NCBI GenBank assembly: GCA_902494085.1
Contig: CABURU010000014.1
Location: forward strand, 1 to 22,287
DNA: 22,287 nucleotides
Origin: an uncultured Collinsella sp.
Lineage (GTDB): Bacteria > Actinomycetota > Coriobacteriia > Coriobacteriales > Coriobacteriaceae
Reading direction: 5' to 3'
Positions 15,087-22,287 of the stretch are shown piece by piece (the first letter of the stretch is position 1; every line of letters begins with the position of its first letter). Position numbers and translations under genes: made by a program. The notes beneath the pieces were generated by a model. It saw nothing but the letters and a program-made list of their open reading frames with translations. It had not been told where the DNA came from and made no database searches.

Positions 15087-15815
15087 CTAGAACCTGCCCG
15101 GATGCTCGGCGCACAGCTCGTCTCGCATGGCGTAGACGCGGTTCATGGCCTCGGACTCAAACCATTCCAGGCGCTCCGTGCGCTTAAGCCCAGCCGGTGC
15201 GTCGGAAAGCGAGACGGCCTTGCCGGCGCGGATCCAGCACTTCTTGGGACGCATGATCTTTTTGCCCGAGGGCGTGATGTCAGACCAGCCGCAGATGGCG
15301 AGCGGGTTAACGGGCGCCTTGCCCATCTGAGCGATGAGCGCAAAACCGCCGTGGAACTCGGGCTTGATCTCGCGCGAGCGGATGCGCGTGCCCTCGGGGA
15401 AGATCAGAACGTCCTCGCCGCGCTGCAGCGCATGCTGGGCGGCGCGCAGGCACTTCATATCGGCAGTACCACGCTCCACGGGGATGCCGCCTACGCGGCT
15501 AAAGGCCCAGCGCACAATCTTGCTCTTGGCGAACTCGGACTTAAAGATGGGACGAATGCGGCGGCCCCCAAAGAACAGCGCCGTCTCCACGGCCAAGAGC
15601 TCGGCCATCGAGGTGTGGTTGCAGATGACCACGCTGCCGCGGCCTTCCTGGCGCTCAAACAGCAGATCGGCGTCCTCGACCTTCCAGCGCCACATGAGCT
15701 TGGAGAAAGCCCAAAGGATTGCCATGACCACGAAGACGGTGCCGCGGATGAGCGCGGGAAACTCGGCATACGGGGCGTTGTAATAGTCCTCGGGCGTCTG
15801 CTTAAACAGGCGCAT
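15087..15815 (-). CDS. plsC: 1-acyl-sn-glycerol-3-phosphate acyltransferase (PlsC family)
   Basis: This enzyme acylates lysophosphatidic acid to phosphatidic acid at the membrane. It has 242 residues. One hydrophobic helix lies near residues 22-42, followed by the acyltransferase motifs: motif I ICNHTSMAELLA, motif II-like IFKSEFAKS, motif III LIFPEGTRIRS (about 146-156), and a final VNPLAICGWSD. Motif I is unusual: the catalytic HX4D is HX4E here (His67, Glu72). SD AGGAGG is formed by the last two Arg codons and stop of cmk, 6 nt before ATG. The gap from cmk is 3 nt. Neighbouring cmk makes CDP for CDP-diacylglycerol routes. Specificity within the LPLAT family is inferred. Confidence 0.92.
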   Translation of the reverse strand: MRLFKQTPEDYYNAPYAEFPALIRGTVFVVMAILWAFSKLMWRWKVEDADLLFERQEGRGSVVICNHTSMAELLAVETALFFGGRRIRPIFKSEFAKSKIVRWAFSRVGGIPVERGTADMKCLRAAQHALQRGEDVLIFPEGTRIRSREIKPEFHGGFALIAQMGKAPVNPLAICGWSDITPSGKKIMRPKKCWIRAGKAVSLSDAPAGLKRTERLEWFESEAMNRVYAMRDELCAEHPGRF

Positions 15816-15818
15816 GGG

Positions 15819-16505
15819 CTACCTCCTTTGGTTGATGAGGTCCTCGATTATCGAGACGACCTCATCGATGGTGTGGGCGGTGGAGTCAACGTGCACGGCG
15901 TCCTCGGCGGGCACGAGTGGGGCGACCTCGCGACTGCTGTCGAGCTTGTCGCGCTGCTTAAGGGCGTCGAGGGTCTCGTCGACCTCGGCCTCGAGCTGCT
16001 CGGACGTGAGCGGCTGCGCGTCGTTTTGGTGACGCTGCAGCACACGGCGGCGGGCGCGCTCGCGCGGGTCGGCAGTCAGGAAGATCTTGACCTGCGCGTT
16101 GGGGAACACGACGGTGCCGATGTCGCGACCCTCGGCCACGATATCGCGGTCCTCGGCGGCGCGGCGCTGGTGGATGAGCATGGCGGCGCGTACGCCCGGA
16201 TAGGCCGAGACCTTGGATACGTTGGCGTCGACCTGCGGGGTGCGGATGGCGGCCGAAGCGTCCTGGCCGTCAATGGTCAGGCGAGTATCTTCGCCAGTAC
16301 CGTTGGTAAAGCGGATTTCGATCTGCTCGGCGAGGGCGTCGATGGCCGTCTCGTCGTCCAGATCGATGCCGCGGTCGAGCGCGGCGAAGGTGACGGCGCG
16401 ATACATGGCGCCCGTGTCGAGCTTGTTAAAGCCAAGCTGGCGGGCGATCTCCTTAGCGATGGTGGACTTGCCGGAACCGGCTGGGCCGTCGATGGCGACG
16501 ATCAT
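15819..16505 (-). CDS. cmk: Cytidylate kinase
   Basis: This enzyme phosphorylates CMP and dCMP with ATP for nucleic acid and phospholipid precursors. It has 228 residues, the usual size. The P-loop is DGPAGSGKST (6-15), followed by LDTGAMYRA (29-37), the CMP-binding insert with an acidic run, GRDIGTVVFPNA and the lid TADPRERARRR. The start has GAAAGGAAG upstream. Downstream plsC is coupled through the overlap of the cmk stop with its ribosome binding site. The order scpA-scpB-rluB-cmk is widely conserved in Gram-positive bacteria, which supports the assignment. Confidence 0.97.
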   Translation of the reverse strand: MIVAIDGPAGSGKSTIAKEIARQLGFNKLDTGAMYRAVTFAALDRGIDLDDETAIDALAEQIEIRFTNGTGEDTRLTIDGQDASAAIRTPQVDANVSKVSAYPGVRAAMLIHQRRAAEDRDIVAEGRDIGTVVFPNAQVKIFLTADPRERARRRVLQRHQNDAQPLTSEQLEAEVDETLDALKQRDKLDSSREVAPLVPAEDAVHVDSTAHTIDEVVSIIEDLINQRR

Positions 16506-16571
16506 GCAATGCTTCCTTTCGATGGGTGACGTGCTGGTATGGTTCGCGGGCGTTGGGGCGCGGCGGGTTGC

Positions 16572-17525
16572 CTAGCCCGTGTAGCGCTCGCGGTAGGTGT
16601 TGCGCTTGGGCGCAGAACCGTGGCTGCCGTGGTGACGCGTGCGGCTGGCGGTGTTGGTCGCCGGCGCGGCGACGCGCTTGGAGCTGGCCTGCTTGGGCGG
16701 GATGCCGCCGCTTTTTAGGATCTGCACCTCGCGGTCGGTGAGCTCGCGCCACGAGCCCTTGGCCACGCCCTCGAGCTCCAGGCCGGCAAAGTTGCAGCGA
16801 TGCAGACGGATTACCGGATGGTGAATCTTGCTCAGCATGCGCTTGACCTGGTTCTTGCGGCCCTCGCGGATGATGACCTCCACGGCGGTGGTGCCGGGCT
16901 TGACGCCCTGGGGAGCTACGGCCTCGGCCTCGCGCGCGTTAATGATTCGGCAGATCGCCGGCTGGCATAGGCCGTCGTCGAGCTCGATGCCACGGCGGAG
17001 CGGTTCCAAGTCGCGATCGGTCAAGTGGCCGTCCACGAGCGCCTGATAGGTCTTGTAGACGTGCTTACTCGGGTGCAGCAGATCCTGCGACAGGTCGCCG
17101 TCGGTGGTAAAGAGCAAAAGGCCTGTGGTGTCGCGGTCCAGGCGACCCACCGGGAAGAGCCCCGGAAAACGGTCGCGCGGGACCAGGTCGGCCACGCAAG
17201 GGCGTTCCTGCGGATCGCTCATGGTGGTGAGGTAGCCAGTTGGCTTGTAGAGCATCAGGTACACGGCGCCCTGGTTGAGCTTGACGGGCATGCCGTCGAC
17301 CTCGATATGGTCGCGGTCGACGTCTACCTTGGTACCCAGCTCGGTCGCGACCTCGCCGTTGACGGTCACGCGGCCGGCGGTCATCAGATCCTCCGAGCCA
17401 CGTCGGCTCGCCACGCCTGCGCGCGCCAAAAAGCGCTGCAGGCGCATGGTGTGCGGGTAGACGGGCTGGGCGCCGCCCGTGGCACTTGCGGTGCGCGTCT
17501 CCCCTGCTTCGTTAGTCCTCGTCAT
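16572..17525 (-). CDS. rluB: Pseudouridine synthase, RluB/RsuA family
   Basis: This rRNA pseudouridine synthase probably modifies 23S rRNA near the peptidyl transferase centre. From ATG 17525 it has 317 residues. An S4 RNA-binding domain (MRLQRFLARAGVASRR, residues 27-42, to about 75) is followed by the catalytic domain with LYKPTGYLTT, GRLDRDTTGLLLFTTDG (nucleophile Asp130) and REGRKNQVKRML. A basic Ser/Ala/His tail of about 45 residues lies at the C-terminus. The start was chosen because GGAGG sits 6 nt upstream; it overlaps the scpB coding end by 14 nt. A start at 17594 would lie deeper in scpB and adds no conserved sequence. The exact target uridine is not determinable here. Confidence 0.94.
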   Translation of the reverse strand: MTRTNEAGETRTASATGGAQPVYPHTMRLQRFLARAGVASRRGSEDLMTAGRVTVNGEVATELGTKVDVDRDHIEVDGMPVKLNQGAVYLMLYKPTGYLTTMSDPQERPCVADLVPRDRFPGLFPVGRLDRDTTGLLLFTTDGDLSQDLLHPSKHVYKTYQALVDGHLTDRDLEPLRRGIELDDGLCQPAICRIINAREAEAVAPQGVKPGTTAVEVIIREGRKNQVKRMLSKIHHPVIRLHRCNFAGLELEGVAKGSWRELTDREVQILKSGGIPPKQASSKRVAAPATNTASRTRHHGSHGSAPKRNTYRERYTG

Positions 17526-18240
17526 GCATGTCCTCCGAGGTATCGTCGACAACCAGGGTATCCTCGTCCTCGGCTGCCTCAACATCCTCAACATCGGTAT
17601 CGAGCAGTTCGCGCTCTTCGTCCAGGTCCTCGGCCTGCTCCTCGAGCGTGGACTGAATACTGCGGCCGCTCAGGCGCTCGCGGATAAACTGACGCGACTG
17701 CTCATCGGGGGCAAACTGCTCCAGGTCGGGCAGGTCGCGGGTGGAGCGCAGGCCGAACTTTTCCAAGAAGGCGTTGGTCGTGCCGTAGATGATGGCCTGA
17801 CCGCGCTGGGGGTCGCGACCGAGCTCGCGCACCAGGCCCTTGTCCACGAGCGACGCGATGACGCCGTCGGAATTGACGCCGCGGATGCCCTTGACCACCT
17901 CGCGCGTCACGGGCTGGTGGTAGGCGATGACTGCCAGGGTTTCGAGCGCCGCTTGCGACAGCTTTTGCGTGTCCCAGCTCAACACATAGGCCTCGACCAC
18001 GTCATGGTAGGCGGGATGCGTAAACAGGCGCCAGCCGCCGGCGACCTCGCGCAGCTGAAAGCCACGGTTGGCCTCCTCGTACTCAACCTTGAGCTCGGCG
18101 AGCAGCGACGCGCACTCGCCGGGGGCGATATCCAGTGCGCCGGCCAGCGCGGGCGCACTCACCGGGTCGCTCGACACTAGCAGCAGCGCCTCGAGGGCGC
18201 CTTTGAGGCTGTTTGCCTCCAGCCCGGAAAGGGTTGACAT
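17512..18240 (-). CDS. scpB: Segregation and condensation protein B
   Basis: ScpB binds ScpA and, with SMC, forms the bacterial condensin that organises replicated chromosomes. This 242-residue protein has the paired winged-helix fold: KGALEALLLVSSDPVSAPAL at the start, the conserved SQAALETLAVIAYHQPVTR (about 115-133), then IRGVNSDGVIASLVDKGLVRE and GRAIIYGTT-like sequence. The last 40 residues are very acidic (DEERELLDTDVEDVEAAEDED), a tail often seen in ScpB. AGGAGCC lies before ATG 18240, 11 nt after scpA. The acidic tail is the part overlapped by rluB. Confidence 0.96.
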   Translation of the reverse strand: MSTLSGLEANSLKGALEALLLVSSDPVSAPALAGALDIAPGECASLLAELKVEYEEANRGFQLREVAGGWRLFTHPAYHDVVEAYVLSWDTQKLSQAALETLAVIAYHQPVTREVVKGIRGVNSDGVIASLVDKGLVRELGRDPQRGQAIIYGTTNAFLEKFGLRSTRDLPDLEQFAPDEQSRQFIRERLSGRSIQSTLEEQAEDLDEERELLDTDVEDVEAAEDEDTLVVDDTSEDMHDED

Positions 18241-18251
18241 GGTTGCGGCTC

Positions 18252-19064
18252 CTATTCGGTGAGCTCGGGGCCCTCGCCGGGCACGTATGCCTCGGCTCCC
18301 TCGACTCGGTTGATTTGAATGGTTCCGAAGATCTCGTCCTGGCTCAGCGTGAGCGAGCCGCGCTTGGCAAGTTCGAGCATGGCCAGGAAGGTGACGACGA
18401 GCTGCTCGGTGGTGGCATCGCCGTCCAACAGCTCGCGGAAGGTGCAGGTTTGGTGCGCCATGGTAAAGCGGTCGACCGAGGCCACCGTCAGGTCGAGCGG
18501 CACGCGATGCGGCGCCACGTGCTCGGCCTCCAGCAGGAAGGTCTGGCGCTTGCCGTCCAGGTCGGCGCAGATGACGGCGAGGCCGCGCAGGGTGATGCCG
18601 GCTAGGTAGTCGGGCATGAGGCCCAAGAACTCGGGGTCGGGTCCGGCCACACGCGGGTGCATGCGGCTTTCGGCCTGCATGCGGGCACCGAGGGCCGCAG
18701 CCGCGCCCTTAAACTGCTTGTAGGCAATCAGGCGTTGGATCAGGACCTCGCGCAAGGCGTCGCCGTCGAGCGTGCTGAGCTCCTCGAGGTCTTCGTCGAA
18801 CTCGCCATCGTCGTCATCGGCTTTGCGCGGGGCCTCCTGCGGCACCAGAGAGGCAGCCTTGATGTCCAAAAGGGTTGCCGCGACCAGCAAAAAGTCGCTC
18901 GCCACGTCAAGGTCCAGCGCCTCGATGCGCTCGGCCTCGGCAAGGTACTGCTCGGCCACCTCGCTGATCGAGATGGCGCCGATATCTACTTTTTGGCGGG
19001 TTACCAGCTGCAGCAGCAGGTCGAACGGTCCGCTGTAGACCTGCGTCGACACGCGATACGACAT
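18252..19064 (-). CDS. scpA: Segregation and condensation protein A
   Basis: This kleisin bridges the SMC heads and carries ScpB. It has 270 residues. The N-terminal motif is VYSGPFDLLLQLVTRQKVDIGAIS, with the SMC-binding helix following (VASDFLLVAATLLDIKAASL, about 55-74). A middle acidic loop ADDDDGEFDEDLEELS precedes the second half. The C-terminal winged helix (VVTFLAMLELAKRGSLTLSQDEIFGTIQI) contacts the SMC head. AAAGGAGG lies 7 nt before ATG. An 84-nt gap separates it from the M50 protease gene, the largest gap in this part of the array, so a promoter for the scpA group could lie there, though I see no clear one. Confidence 0.96.
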   Translation of the reverse strand: MSYRVSTQVYSGPFDLLLQLVTRQKVDIGAISISEVAEQYLAEAERIEALDLDVASDFLLVAATLLDIKAASLVPQEAPRKADDDDGEFDEDLEELSTLDGDALREVLIQRLIAYKQFKGAAAALGARMQAESRMHPRVAGPDPEFLGLMPDYLAGITLRGLAVICADLDGKRQTFLLEAEHVAPHRVPLDLTVASVDRFTMAHQTCTFRELLDGDATTEQLVVTFLAMLELAKRGSLTLSQDEIFGTIQINRVEGAEAYVPGEGPELTE

Positions 19065-19148
19065 CTTCGACCTCCTTTGACGGCGCCTTCGCGGCGCGGT
19101 TTGGGTGCATGTTACGACCGTTTTGCACGTTCGACCTGTAAGTTTACC
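19065..19148 (-). promoter_or_regulatory. Gap before scpA, possible promoter region
   Basis: On the minus strand this gap reads from the protease stop through TAACAT (a weak -10 candidate, no good -35) and a small GCGCC/GGCGC hairpin to the strong scpA SD. No terminator is visible, so readthrough from the protease gene is possible. Confidence 0.25.
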
Positions 19149-19832
19149 TTAGATGCCGGCGATTGCGAAGTTGAGCAGCTGCTCAGCAAGCGGATACACG
19201 GTAACGTCGAAATAGCGGCCGATCACGTCGATGCCGGTCCACATGGGCAGCAGGTACAGCACTAGGATGAGGATGGGCATAGCGTATTGCTGCAGACGAT
19301 AATAGTTGTTGAGAGCCTTGCCCTTGAGGAAGGGTACGATGATTGACGAGCCGTCGAGCGGCGGGATCGGGATGAGGTTGAAGAACGCGAGTGACAGGTT
19401 GACTACGATGAACGTGGCGCCGAAGTTCATGATTTGGGACGCCACAGCAAAGGACATGCTGGTGTAGAGGTTGCCATAGGCTAGGCGCATGAGGACCGCG
19501 GCAAGACAGGCGAGCGCGATGTTCGATGCGGGGCCGGCCACGCTCACCAGGAGCTCGTCGCGCTTGGGGTGCTTGAGGTTGTTGAGGTAGACGGGCACCG
19601 GCTTGGCGAAGGCAAATACCGGACCGCCGGCCGCGAGCATAAGCAGCGGCAGGATGATGGTGCCAAACGGGTCGATATGGTTGAGCGGGTTGAGTGACAC
19701 GCGCCCGCGCGATCGGGCCGTCTTGTCGCCGAGCGCCCAGGCCGCGGCGGCGTGTGCACTCTCGTGGATCACGATGCCAATGATGACGGCGGTGGCGCTC
19801 GCGAGCAGGTTCATGAAGTAGCTGCTGGACAT
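19149..19832 (-). CDS. M50 family site-2-type metalloprotease
   Basis: This intramembrane zinc protease has 227 residues and no PDZ domain, the small YwhC/SpoIVFB-like class. The active site HESAH (His23, Glu24, His27) lies in the first membrane helix (GIVIHESAHAAAAWALGD), and the third ligand is Asp160 in NLIPIPPLDGSSI. The loop RGRVSLNPLNHIDPFGTIILP is characteristic of the family. Five or six hydrophobic segments are visible. AGGGGAG lies 3-6 nt before ATG; the upstream small membrane gene ends 9 nt earlier. Substrate is unknown; such proteases cut membrane-bound regulators. Its place upstream of scpA is found in many Gram-positive genomes. Confidence 0.94.
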   Translation of the reverse strand: MSSSYFMNLLASATAVIIGIVIHESAHAAAAWALGDKTARSRGRVSLNPLNHIDPFGTIILPLLMLAAGGPVFAFAKPVPVYLNNLKHPKRDELLVSVAGPASNIALACLAAVLMRLAYGNLYTSMSFAVASQIMNFGATFIVVNLSLAFFNLIPIPPLDGSSIIVPFLKGKALNNYYRLQQYAMPILILVLYLLPMWTGIDVIGRYFDVTVYPLAEQLLNFAIAGI

Positions 19833-19841
19833 GGCGCTCCC

Positions 19842-20124
19842 CTAGCGGACGCGGCGCGAGGCGCGCGTGAGCAGGTAATCGGCCACAAACAGGATGATGG
19901 CCACGATGGCGTAATCCAGGCGGAACACACCGCCAAAGGGCGATGTGATGACGCCGTAGCCGGCGATAGCACTCGGCAACGCGCGCGAAAGCTCAACGAC
20001 AAAGCCCACAATCTGCAGCTTGGCGGTGAGGCCGCTAAAGCACAGCAGCACGGTCATCGCGCTCATAAAGATGCCGCAGATGCGGCACGCGATGGCGATG
20101 ATGCTCATCGCCACGGCAGCGGCC

Positions 20125-20138
<14 letters not shown>
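19842..20138 (-). CDS. Small membrane protein, possibly YggT-like
   Basis: From GTG 20138 this is 98 residues with about three hydrophobic segments (MSIIAIACRICGIFMSAMTV, IVGFVVELSRALPSAIAGYG and LDYAIVAIILFVADYLL) and basic ends. The pattern SPFGGVFRLDYAIVAIIL faintly resembles the end of YggT proteins, but this is too weak to name it. GAGGAG lies 7 nt before the GTG and both are inside the end of the ABC-F gene, a 14-nt overlap. A later ATG (codon 11) is a weaker alternative. Close linkage to the protease gene suggests co-expression. Function unknown. Confidence 0.7.
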
Positions 20139-22158
<2,020 letters not shown>

Positions 22159-22189
22159 GGTGCCGCCTTTGACCTTGTGTGCCAATATG

Positions 22190-22217
22190 AAAAAAGGCCC
22201 CAACTTGCGTTGGAGCC
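22190..22217 (-). terminator. Rho-independent terminator of tRNA-Ala
   Basis: On the minus strand GGCTCCAAC-GCAA-GTTGGGGCC (9-bp stem with one G-T pair) is followed by six T. It separates the tRNA transcript from the ABC-F gene. Confidence 0.9.
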
Positions 22218-22233
22218 TCATTCAATGCTCGGG

Positions 22234-22287
22234 TGGAGACGAGGGGGATCGAACCCCTGACCTCTTGACTGCCAGTCAAGCGCTCTC
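22234..22287 (-). tRNA. tRNA-Ala (anticodon GGC), 5' part outside window
   Basis: The minus strand shows the end of the D arm (GAGAGCG), the anticodon arm CTTGA-CTGGCAG-TCAAG giving anticodon GGC (codon GCC, alanine), the variable region, a T arm GGGG-TTCGATC-CCCC and acceptor strand CGTCTCC with discriminator A. The following bases are CCC, so CCA is not encoded, unlike tRNA-Pro. The acceptor 5' strand is cut off by the window edge. Confidence 0.9.

Noticed and set aside
15036..16529. Plus-strand frame of 497 codons opposite plsC/cmk
   Set aside because: Antisense of two well-supported genes, with no recognisable domain or SD.

Overview
The window looks like chromosome from a high-GC, Gram-positive member of the Actinomycetota, most likely a Coriobacteriia gut bacterium of the Collinsella type. 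That placement is an inference from base composition, gene content and gene order; no marker gene was compared. It has two contrasting halves joined at a tRNA-Pro gene.

Region 1 (1 to about 4,930) is accessory DNA with genes on both strands. It holds the 3' part of a nucleotidyltransferase-like protein joined in frame to a ribbon-helix-helix antitoxin-like domain, a strong bidirectional terminator, a small serine recombinase, a DUF1648 membrane protein, and two tandem genes for Flp (type IVb, Tad-type) prepilins. The pilins share a near-identical N-terminal stalk (class III leader and hydrophobic helix) but carry unrelated C-terminal domains: BspA-like DUF285 repeats in the first and a DUF6273-like domain in the second. 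Both are out of frame as written. The first is interrupted by a run of nine G between its start codon(s) and the prepilin cleavage site. The second is interrupted by a perfect 11-bp tandem duplication and again at a run of six C. Undoing these simple-repeat changes restores full proteins of 321 and 328 residues. The stalk repeats differ mainly at silent third codon positions, so both copies appear to have been selected as protein. The best reading is a phase-variable pilin cassette. Between the pilins and the tRNA lies a non-coding, AT-richer stretch with palindromes and repeated ATACAG motifs.

Region 2 (4,933 to 22,287) is a long, entirely minus-strand housekeeping array. Read in transcription order it is: tRNA-Ala (partial), ABC-F ATPase, small membrane protein, M50 site-2-type protease, scpA, scpB, rluB-type pseudouridine synthase, cmk, plsC, ispH, PDZ/radical-SAM DUF512 protein, der, plsY, gpsA, rpe, cysteine desulfurase, Nif3-like protein, coiled-coil zinc-ribbon protein, coaBC, tRNA-Pro. 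Gaps are mostly 0 to 20 bp and several stop/start codons overlap, so large parts are probably co-transcribed and translationally coupled. Themes are chromosome segregation (ScpAB), ribosome assembly and RNA modification (Der, RluB, ABC-F), phospholipid synthesis (GpsA, PlsY, PlsC), isoprenoids (IspH), pentose phosphate (Rpe), sulfur mobilisation, and coenzyme A (CoaBC). Departures from the family norm are a PlsC with HX4E instead of HX4D and a zinc-ribbon protein with only three of the four expected cysteines.
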